A stretch of 64,000 bases of DNA from Alphaproteobacteria bacterium (GTDB lineage: Bacteria; Pseudomonadota; Alphaproteobacteria; Ferrovibrionales; Ferrovibrionaceae), in assembly GCA_017307375.1 (NCBI GenBank), contig JAFKFH010000007.1:62001-126000 (forward strand). The letters are read 5' to 3'. Both the position numbers and the translations under genes were made by a program. The notes under the pieces were generated by a model, which searched no databases, was not told the DNA's origin, and saw only the letters and a program-made list of their open reading frames with translations. Shown piece by piece: positions 1 through 6,461 of this stretch. How positions within the stretch are numbered: the stretch's first letter is position 1; each line of letters opens with the position of its first letter.

Positions 1-173
1 CCGTTGACCTGCGGATAGAACAGGCCGGTGGCCAGCAGTTCGGCGGTCTCGTCGGGTTCCAGCCAGTCGGTCGTTCCCAGGCACTTGACGCTGGAATCGG
101 CGAGGTTCAGCTCGACATTGTGTTCATGCTGCGACTGGTAGTATTCGAGCTCGAAATCCTGGAACGGCGGCAT
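1..173 (-). CDS. PLP-dependent aminotransferase, N-terminal fragment
   Basis: The first 57 residues of a minus-strand gene that runs off the left edge. It begins MPPFQDFELEYYQSQHEHNV and continues with a segment containing NLADSSVKCL. This resembles the N-terminus of class I/II aminotransferases of the group often encoded divergently from XRE-cupin regulators, but too little is visible to see a lysine or PLP-binding motif. It is divergent from the XRE-cupin gene that follows, with only 38 bases between the start codons. The family is assigned from a short N-terminus plus context, so the call is moderate. Confidence 0.45.
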   Translation of the reverse strand, partial: MPPFQDFELEYYQSQHEHNVELNLADSSVKCLGTTDWLEPDETAELLATGLFYPQVN

Positions 174-192
174 TGTCGGCTATCCATGTTGC

Positions 193-204
193 GCAATATA
201 TTGC
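193..204. promoter_or_regulatory. Perfect 12-bp palindrome, probable XRE operator
   Basis: GCAATATATTGC is a perfect inverted repeat in the 38-bp gap between the divergent aminotransferase and XRE-cupin starts. Its AT-rich core stands out from the GC-rich surroundings. The position fits an autoregulatory operator that controls both genes. The palindrome is seen directly; the function is inferred. Confidence 0.6.
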
Positions 205-211
205 TCATACC

Positions 212-727
212 ATGACCGATCTTCTCCGCCATGTCTCGGCCAATCTGCGCGAGGCGCGCCAGGCGGCAGGTTTGAGCCAGGCGGCGCTGGCCGCCCGAGC
301 CGGCGTCAGCCGCCGGATGATCACGATGATCGAGGCGGCCGAGGGCAATGTCTCGCTCGGCACGCTCGACCGGCTGGCGACGGCGCTGGGCCTGGCCTTC
401 GCCGAACTGGTCCGGCCGGCCGGCACCGCCTGGCGCGGTCAGGCCCCGGCCAGCCAGGCGCGGCTGGTCGCCGCGTCGACGGCAGCCGGCATGGTCGAAT
501 TGTGGGACTGGGCCCTGGCGCCGGGGGAGCGCTACGTGGCCGAGCCCGACCGCCCAGGCATGCGCGAGATGATCCTGGTCGTCGACGGCAGCCTGATCCT
601 CGACCGGGCGGGCACGTGCGAGACGCTGGCGGCGGGCCAGTCGACCGTTTTTGCCTCCGACCAGCCCTATGCCTATGAAAATCCCGGCCCCGGCATCGTT
701 CGGTTCGTCAAGAACGTCCTGGCCTAG
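212..727 (+). CDS. XRE-family regulator with C-terminal cupin sensor domain
   Basis: A transcription regulator of about 171 residues. The N-terminal helix-turn-helix covers roughly residues 6-62, with the typical pattern ARAGVSRRMITMIEAAEGNV. A short linker leads to a small-molecule-binding cupin, roughly residues 90-170, with a beta-rich pattern including LAPGERY and GQSTVFASD. An in-frame ATG at 173 would overlap the divergent gene and place the palindrome inside the coding region, so the ATG at 212 (MTDLLRHVSANL) is preferred. Such regulators usually control themselves and a divergent metabolic gene in response to an amino-acid-like ligand. The ligand is unknown. Confidence 0.85.
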   Translation: MTDLLRHVSANLREARQAAGLSQAALAARAGVSRRMITMIEAAEGNVSLGTLDRLATALGLAFAELVRPAGTAWRGQAPASQARLVAASTAAGMVELWDWALAPGERYVAEPDRPGMREMILVVDGSLILDRAGTCETLAAGQSTVFASDQPYAYENPGPGIVRFVKNVLA

Positions 728-797
728 TGCCATGGACGGCAGGGGCCGGCCATGCGATCTTGCCGGCTGTTTGCTGAGGCGCGCGGGGGAGTGGGGC

Positions 798-3548
798 ATG
801 GCGGCGTGGCGCGTGGCGATCGGGGCACTGTTGGCGCTCGCGATCATGGCCGGTCAGGGCCGGGCGGCATCGATCTTCGACGAGATCGAGCCCGTCGTGA
901 CGCCGGCACCGGCCGTGCCCCGCAAACTGCCCCTGCCGGCAGGCACGCGCGCCGTCGACATTGCCGTCTCGCCGCTGGGGCCGGAGGCGATCGTGCTGAG
1001 CGAGGACAGCGCGTCGGCCCAGCGACTGCTGCGCTGGAACTTCGCGTCCGACGCGGCACCGCAAATCATCGAGCTGAAGGGGCTGCCGCGGCTGAACAGT
1101 CTCGCCTGGCATCCCAAGGGCACGGCGGTCTTTGCGGCGGCCGGCGCCGACATCCTCGGCTTCGACCCGGCGCGGCTGACCGCGCCGCCGCGGCGCGTCT
1201 GGACCAACGGCCGGCCGGTAGCCCATCTGGTCGCCGCGCCGCGGCCGTTCGGTTATGGCGACAAGCCCGCTTATCGTCTGATGTTTGCGGAAACCCAGCC
1301 CGACGGCCATACCGCCGTGCGCAGCGTGCGCGAGGATGGCTCGGTCGCCTATCTGCTGACCGGCCTGGTGGCCGACCCGCCGCTGCAGGTCGATGCCAGC
1401 CTGAGTGAATCGGTCAATGTCGAGGAAGCCGCCGCCCCATGGGGCGTGGCCGACATGCGGCCTGTCGGCTTTCATCCGGCCGGCCATGTGCTGATCCTGG
1501 CCGATGGCCGGGGCTGCTTCGTCCGCTGGTTCTACAGCCTCGACAACTGGGGCAAGTCCGAACCGTTCGGCAGCGCTTGCGGCGGCTGGCTCGGCTATGC
1601 GCCGAACGGCGCCACGCTGCTGCGCTGGCAGCCCGGCCGCGCGGGCGTCACGCTGAGCGAAAGCCACGAGACCGGGCAGCGGATGGTGCTGCCGGATACT
1701 GCCCTGCCGCTGCCGCCCCGGATCACCGCGGACGGCCGGGGCCTTGTCGTCGCGACAGCGGGCGATATCCAGTACCAGCCCGTCGCGATCCCGCTGGCCG
1801 ACGTGGTCAATGCCTGGATGTTCATCGAAACCCCCGCCGATCGGCGGCTCCTGGCCACTCACGGCGGTGCCTTGCGCCACTTTGGCGAACAGCCCGACCA
1901 GCTCTATCAATTCTACGATACCGAATCCTACCTGTGCGGCGGCCCCGATTCGCGCGCGCCGACCCGGCCCTATCTCGTCACCACGGACATCTTCTGGGAA
2001 GTCTATGCCGCCGCCTATCAGGGCATCTTCATGACGGTGGAGCGCCAGCGGGCGATGCCGGCCTTCCGTGCGATGGTTGACGAGGCTGCCGCTGCCCTGG
2101 CGGCGAGCGCGCCCGACAGCCGGCTGGCGCGCGCCTTCGCCGCGGCAAGGGCGGTCCTGGCGGGCCAGTCCGGCGGCGACGCCGAAGCGGCAAGGATCAT
2201 GGCGGCGGCGGGGCCGGCGCCATCGGCCGACTGGCGGATCGACATCGACTACGCCGATTTCGCCCCGCGCAGCCACTACGTTCGCGACAAGGACGGCCAG
2301 AATTATTTCCGGGCGCTGCGCTATCTCGCCCGCCTGCCGCTGCAGCAGCCGGACGTGGCGCTGCTGCGTGGGCTGCCGCCTTCGGTCGGGCGCCAGGCCA
2401 GTCAGTGGCTTGCCGCCTATCGCGCCTTCATCGCCGGATCGCGGGCGCCGTCCGCCTGGGCCGACGGCCCGGCCCCGGTCGGCTATGTCCGCCGCCCGAA
2501 GAGCGAGGCGCAGCTGTTCCCGTTGTCCTGGGGCTGGGACAACGAGATCTTCGACAATACGCTGCACCACCCCGACCAGCCGATGACCGGCCCCGCCGGC
2601 AACCGGATGATTCCCACCGGCCTCGACGTCGCCGCCGCGCTGGGCAGCCCGCTTGCGACGGCCTTGCTGGCGGAAAGCGGCGAACTGGCGAAGTACCCCG
2701 ATCTCGGCCCGCGGCTGAAGGAACTGGCGGCCCGGGTCGCAGCGGACCGGTCCGTACCCCGCGACACGCTCTACGCCCGCTGGCTCGACGCGCTGGCCGT
2801 CCAGTGGGCCGCGTCGGATGCTATTCCCGGCGAGCTTTGGCAGGCCAAGCGGGTGCAGACCGGGCTGGCGTCGTGGGCGACGCTGCGCCATGCGACCGTG
2901 CTGGTCAACGATACCAGCGGCGCCGAATGCGGCGAGGCGGGGTTCGAGCCGATCGTGATGCGGCCGCCGCGCGGCCATGTCGAGCCCGACCCCGCGGCGT
3001 TCGCCGCGATTGCCACGCTGTTCGACCAGACTGCCGCTACTGTCCGCCGCCTCTGGCCTGCCGGCGACCCGATGGCCGACGGCATCGTCCGCCGCCTCGA
3101 CGAATCGCGCGATACCATCCGCCGTTTCCAGGCGATGGCGGCAAAGCAAACCAGGGGCGAGTCGCTGACCGCGGAGGAATACGAGAGCATTCTCTACGTC
3201 GCCCGGGCCGCCGAGCACAACTTCCTGGTCTTCTACAGCCTGACCAAGGACGAGAACGCCCTGGCTGCGCCCGATCCGATGATGAAGGTGGTCGAGGTCG
3301 CCGGCACTGCCCAGACCGGCTATCTCGAGGCGGCGGTGGGCCTGCCGCTGGAGTGGGACCAGATCATGCCGTCCTTCGGGCGGCGCGAGATCGCCAAAGG
3401 GGCGGTTTATTCCTATCACGAGTTCGTCTCGCCCAGGCCGATCGACGATGCCGCCTGGCTGAAAATGGTGCCGACCGCCACCCATCCCGCGTGGATCGCG
3501 CGCTTCATGTCGGATCGCAAGCTGGCCTGCCCGCCCGAGACGCCGTGA
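798..3548 (+). CDS. Exported DUF3160 family protein
   Basis: A protein of about 916 residues that starts with a clear signal peptide (MAAWRVAIGALLALAIMAGQ, cleavage after GRAA). An upstream in-frame ATG at 651 would lie inside the XRE gene, so the ATG at 798 directly before the signal peptide is chosen. The N-terminal third looks like a beta-propeller-type repeat region (segments such as SLAWHPKGTAVFAAAGADIL). The rest has the DUF3160 hallmarks: an early block around YQGIFMTVERQRAMPAFRAM and the WATLRHATVLVNDTSGAECG block. The biochemical role of DUF3160 is not known. It probably acts in the periplasm or at the cell surface. The stop overlaps the GTG start of the CapA-family gene by 4 bases, so the two are translationally coupled. 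Confidence 0.75.
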   Translation: MAAWRVAIGALLALAIMAGQGRAASIFDEIEPVVTPAPAVPRKLPLPAGTRAVDIAVSPLGPEAIVLSEDSASAQRLLRWNFASDAAPQIIELKGLPRLNSLAWHPKGTAVFAAAGADILGFDPARLTAPPRRVWTNGRPVAHLVAAPRPFGYGDKPAYRLMFAETQPDGHTAVRSVREDGSVAYLLTGLVADPPLQVDASLSESVNVEEAAAPWGVADMRPVGFHPAGHVLILADGRGCFVRWFYSLDNWGKSEPFGSACGGWLGYAPNGATLLRWQPGRAGVTLSESHETGQRMVLPDTALPLPPRITADGRGLVVATAGDIQYQPVAIPLADVVNAWMFIETPADRRLLATHGGALRHFGEQPDQLYQFYDTESYLCGGPDSRAPTRPYLVTTDIFWEVYAAAYQGIFMTVERQRAMPAFRAMVDEAAAALAASAPDSRLARAFAAARAVLAGQSGGDAEAARIMAAAGPAPSADWRIDIDYADFAPRSHYVRDKDGQNYFRALRYLARLPLQQPDVALLRGLPPSVGRQASQWLAAYRAFIAGSRAPSAWADGPAPVGYVRRPKSEAQLFPLSWGWDNEIFDNTLHHPDQPMTGPAGNRMIPTGLDVAAALGSPLATALLAESGELAKYPDLGPRLKELAARVAADRSVPRDTLYARWLDALAVQWAASDAIPGELWQAKRVQTGLASWATLRHATVLVNDTSGAECGEAGFEPIVMRPPRGHVEPDPAAFAAIATLFDQTAATVRRLWPAGDPMADGIVRRLDESRDTIRRFQAMAAKQTRGESLTAEEYESILYVARAAEHNFLVFYSLTKDENALAAPDPMMKVVEVAGTAQTGYLEAAVGLPLEWDQIMPSFGRREIAKGAVYSYHEFVSPRPIDDAAWLKMVPTATHPAWIARFMSDRKLACPPETP

Positions 3549-4963
3549 TCCGCTTTCTCCTCCTGCTGCTGGCGCTGGCCCTCGGCGCCGGCGCGGCCCG
3601 GGCGGAGCGCCTGGTGTTCGCCGGCGACGTGATGCTGGCACGCGAGGTGGCGCGCGAGGTCGCGATGCGCGGCCGGTCGCCGTGGTCGCAATTCGGCGCG
3701 CTCGGTCCCGTCGACTTCGCGATGGCGAATTTCGAGGCCGCGGTTGGTCCGGGGGGCGGCTGTCCGGCAGGGGCCAAGGATCCCTGCTTCGAGGTGGCAC
3801 CCGACAGGCTGGGCCATCTCGCGGCTGCCGGCTTCACCGCCGTGACGCTCGCAAACAATCATGCAGGCGATCTCGGACCCGACGGCCGTGCCCGGACCCG
3901 GGCGGCGTTGGGCGAAGCCGGCATCGCCGCGCTCGATTTCGCCGACTCGCCGGGCTTCGTCCGGCTGGGCCGGCATGTGCTGGGCATTGTCGCGGTCAAT
4001 CTGGTACCCGGCCGCGACCGGGCGGTCGACCTGGTGCCGTCGCTGGAGGCCGAGCGCAAGCTGCGCCTGGCGCGCACCATGGCCGACTGGGTCGTCGTCT
4101 TCGTCCATTGGGGGGCGGAACTGCGCGACTGGCCGCAGCCCGACCAGCGCCGGCAGGCCGCCTGGTTCGTCGCCCACGGTGCCGATCTGATCATCGGCGC
4201 CCATCCGCATGTGCCGATCGCACCCGACTGTGTCGATGGCCGGCCGGTCTTCTACTCCCTCGGCAATCACGTCTTCGACCAGAAATATCCGGCGACGAAG
4301 GAAGGGATGATTGCCGATTGCCGCATCGGCGACGACGGGCTTGCCTGCGGGGCACGGCTCACCCGCACGCCCCCCGGCAGCTCGTTCCCCCGGCTGATAC
4401 CGGGCGAGGCCGAGCCCGGCGCGCTCGCCCGCTGCATCGTGCCACCCGGGCCGGGCCTGGTGGTCGAGGGGGCGCGGCTGCGCCCCTGGGGGCCACCGGG
4501 GCGGCTTGCCGGCGGCGCGATGGTGCTGGAAGGCCGGCGGCCGGACGGCCGGCCCTGGCGCATGGCGGGCCGCCAGGTGCTGTCTGCCGAACCCGTCCGG
4601 TTCGTCGCCGAGGGGCCGCCGCAGATCCTGACGATCGAGCGCCATCCCTCCACCATCGACGGCGAGGACAGCCCGCGGCCCTATGTCTATGCGGTAAGCG
4701 ACCACGGGCTGGTCGCGCGCTGGCGCGGCTCGGCGCTGGCCTGGCCGCTGATCGATGCCCGGCCGCTGGTCACCTCGGGCGGCGAGACCCTGCTCTGCGC
4801 GCTGCATCGCGGAGATTCGTTCCTGCAGCTCGATCCGTCGACGACGGCGACACGACTTGCGCTCTACCGCTGGAACGGTTTCGGCTTCGCCGCGGCCAAC
4901 GAGGACGAGGCGGCGCGCGCGGCCTGCGCCGCGCTGCACGCCGCCTGGCAGGGTCCGCCTTAG
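3545..4963 (+). CDS. CapA-family metallophosphatase-like protein, exported
   Basis: A 472-residue protein with a GTG start that overlaps the previous stop (GTGA). The signal peptide is MIRFLLLLLALALGAGAARA. CapA/PgsA-type motifs follow in order: FAGDVML near residue 25, ANFEAAVG, LANNHAGDLG, VHWGAELRDWP, GAHPHVPI and YSLGNHVFDQ. These His/Asp/Asn residues form the two-metal site of this calcineurin-like superfamily. Family members act in poly-gamma-glutamate capsule synthesis, but here there are no pgsB/C genes nearby. The C-terminal 180 residues form an extra beta-rich region. Coupling to a DUF3160 protein suggests a joint envelope function, substrate unknown. Confidence 0.82.
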   Translation: MIRFLLLLLALALGAGAARAERLVFAGDVMLAREVAREVAMRGRSPWSQFGALGPVDFAMANFEAAVGPGGGCPAGAKDPCFEVAPDRLGHLAAAGFTAVTLANNHAGDLGPDGRARTRAALGEAGIAALDFADSPGFVRLGRHVLGIVAVNLVPGRDRAVDLVPSLEAERKLRLARTMADWVVVFVHWGAELRDWPQPDQRRQAAWFVAHGADLIIGAHPHVPIAPDCVDGRPVFYSLGNHVFDQKYPATKEGMIADCRIGDDGLACGARLTRTPPGSSFPRLIPGEAEPGALARCIVPPGPGLVVEGARLRPWGPPGRLAGGAMVLEGRRPDGRPWRMAGRQVLSAEPVRFVAEGPPQILTIERHPSTIDGEDSPRPYVYAVSDHGLVARWRGSALAWPLIDARPLVTSGGETLLCALHRGDSFLQLDPSTTATRLALYRWNGFGFAAANEDEAARAACAALHAAWQGPP

Positions 4964-5904
4964 GACGCCCGGCTGCGCTCGACCACGAATTCGGCGATCG
5001 CAAGGTCGAGCGCGGCATAGCCGACCGACTTGAACACCGTGATCTCCTCGGCCGAGGTCCGGATCGGGCCGGGCGCGGCCAGGATGTCGGTTAGACCGCC
5101 GCGGATATGGTCGCGCGCGAACAGTCCGGCGCCCAGCGCCTGCACCACCTCGCCGCCCTTGATCAGCACGCTGTCGAGACTGTCGGCGTACAGGGTCGCG
5201 CGTTTCAGCGTTTCGCCGTCGACCTCGGCCATCTTCGGCGTGAAGGCACCGACGGCACCGATATGGGTGCCCGGCCGGACGTCATCCGAGCAGATGAAGG
5301 GGACCGTCGCCGTGGTGGCCGCGGCGATCACATCGGCACGGGCGACCGCGGTGCTGATATCGGTCGAGGCGGCGGCCCGGCGGCCGGTGCGGTCGCGCAA
5401 CGCGGCCGCCACTGCCTCGGCCTTGGCCTGGCTGCGGCCGCAGATCTCGATCTCGGCGAAATCATGGACCGCCAGATGCGCCTCGGCCAGTTCGGCCGAC
5501 AGGGCGCCGGTGCCGATGACGGCCAGGCGGCGGCTGTCCGTCCGCATCATCTTCCGGGCGGCCAGGGCAGCCGCGGCGGCGGTGCGGCGCGCGGTCAGTT
5601 CGGTGCCGTCAATGGTGGTGATGACGGCGCCGGTGGCTGCGTCGAATACAGCGACGACGCCGGCGATGGTCGGCAGGTTGCGGGCCGGGTTGCTCGGATA
5701 GGCCGTGACCAGCTTGACCACCAGGATGCCGTCCGGCCGCCAGGCCGGCATGATCAGCAAGGCGTCTCCGTGCCCCGAGATGTCATGGACATGCCGCTCG
5801 GGCGAGGCCAGCGGCTGGACCACCTTGGGCGCCATCGCCGCGATCAGGGCGGGGTAGGGCGTCAGGGCACGCAGGGCGGCGGCATCGATCAGCGGCGGAA
5901 TCAT
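4960..5904 (-). CDS. Ornithine cyclodeaminase / mu-crystallin family dehydrogenase
   Basis: A 314-residue NAD(P)-dependent enzyme, the usual length of the family. The start at MIPPLIDAAALRALTPYP is chosen because the extra upstream residues are not family-like. Visible blocks are the N-terminal substrate domain (VVKLVTAYPSNPARNLPTIA), DGTELTARRTAAAAALAARK, the Rossmann segment LAVIGTGALSAELAEAH, and DVIAAATTATVPF. Members deaminate ornithine to proline or reduce cyclic imines; several act in opine or ectoine metabolism. The substrate cannot be told from this sequence. The 3' end overlaps the convergent capA-like gene by 4 bases. Confidence 0.85.
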   Translation of the reverse strand: MIPPLIDAAALRALTPYPALIAAMAPKVVQPLASPERHVHDISGHGDALLIMPAWRPDGILVVKLVTAYPSNPARNLPTIAGVVAVFDAATGAVITTIDGTELTARRTAAAAALAARKMMRTDSRRLAVIGTGALSAELAEAHLAVHDFAEIEICGRSQAKAEAVAAALRDRTGRRAAASTDISTAVARADVIAAATTATVPFICSDDVRPGTHIGAVGAFTPKMAEVDGETLKRATLYADSLDSVLIKGGEVVQALGAGLFARDHIRGGLTDILAAPGPIRTSAEEITVFKSVGYAALDLAIAEFVVERSRAS

Positions 5905-6156
5905 CGCGGGCTCCGGCAGTCGGGTGGGAAGAACGCGTCCTCTAGCATGGCCGATCGGGCGCTGTCGATCCCGGCCGGTTCCCGCCTGATCGCCGCCCCG
6001 ACCGGCGGCGGAATATCCTCCGCGGCAGCGCATCTGGCCCCATGCGGCCTATATAGTTCTTATATGAAACCGGACGCCGCCATGCATTGAACGCCAATGC
6101 GGCCCGGCCCTAATCCTGGCGCAGCGATACCTGTTCGTGCCGGAGGATCTTCCGCC
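5905..6156. other. Divergent intergenic region, 252 bp
   Basis: This region separates the minus-strand cyclodeaminase gene from the plus-strand small membrane protein gene. It is GC-rich except for the AT-rich element at 6049-6072. A Shine-Dalgarno-like GGAGGATCTT sits near 6142. No convincing additional coding sequence was seen. Confidence 0.6.
6049..6072 (+). promoter_or_regulatory. AT-rich element, copy 1
   Basis: A 24-nt element built as ATAT-N7-ATAT (ATAT at 6051-6054 and 6062-6065), flanked by a 5' CT and a 3' ACCG. It ends 85 nt before the ATG of the small membrane protein gene. A second copy, identical at 19 of 24 positions, lies at 9178-9201 at the same distance from the kdp leader ORF. 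It may be an operator or a promoter core. The similarity is seen directly; the function is inferred. Confidence 0.5.
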
Positions 6157-6375
6157 ATGTCGATCACGATGGATCACCGTCTGGTCGCCCACCGTCCCAG
6201 CCCGACACCGGCTGCGCCGCCCGCGCGCCCGGTGCGTCCGATGACGCCGCAATGGCTGGAATTCGCCGGCTTCTTCCTTGCCTTCCTGGTTCTGAACGGC
6301 TTGGCGATGGCCATGCGCTTCTACGTCTACGGCCCCGACGGCGTGTGGTCGCGGCTGTGCCAGATCTTCGGCTGA
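6157..6375 (+). CDS. Small single-pass membrane protein of unknown function
   Basis: A 72-residue protein that starts MSITMDHRLVAHRPS behind a good ribosome-binding site (GGAGG about ten bases upstream). The first 30 residues are rich in Pro, Ala and Arg and probably cytoplasmic. One transmembrane helix follows (LEFAGFFLAFLVLNGLAMAM, about residues 36-55), then a short aromatic tail containing one cysteine. No family was recognised. It lies just upstream of the GNAT/C39/ATP-grasp fusion gene, separated by a hairpin, and could be its partner or a modification target. That link is speculative. Confidence 0.7.
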   Translation: MSITMDHRLVAHRPSPTPAAPPARPVRPMTPQWLEFAGFFLAFLVLNGLAMAMRFYVYGPDGVWSRLCQIFG

Positions 6376-6402
6376 CGTTTCCTGGGAGACGGACCGAAGC
6401 CC

Positions 6403-6444
6403 GCGCAACCGGACCGCGACGAGGCGCCGCGGCTCCGGTTGCGC
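6403..6444 (+). terminator. Hairpin with 11-bp stem between two genes
   Basis: The arm GCGCAACCGGA (6403-6413) pairs perfectly with TCCGGTTGCGC (6434-6444) around a 20-nt loop. No T tract follows, so it may be a weak terminator, an attenuator or an mRNA-stability element that sets different levels for the small protein and the downstream fusion gene, whose ATG is only 18 nt away. Confidence 0.5.
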
Positions 6445-6461
6445 CCCCTTGGCCCTGAACG

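Noticed and set aside
173-211. Upstream ATG at 173 as the start of the XRE regulator
   Set aside because: It would overlap the divergent gene's start codon and include the palindrome; the ATG at 212 gives the normal N-terminus.
708-3800. A 1030-codon open frame on the minus strand, antisense to the DUF3160 gene
   Set aside because: Composition is Arg/Gly/Pro-rich with no domain pattern. It is antisense to a protein with a signal peptide and recognisable family blocks; typical for GC-rich DNA.
5947-6090. Short plus-strand frame in the 5.9-6.1 kb intergenic region
   Set aside because: No ribosome-binding site and no protein-like pattern; it contains the AT-rich element, so a regulatory role fits better.
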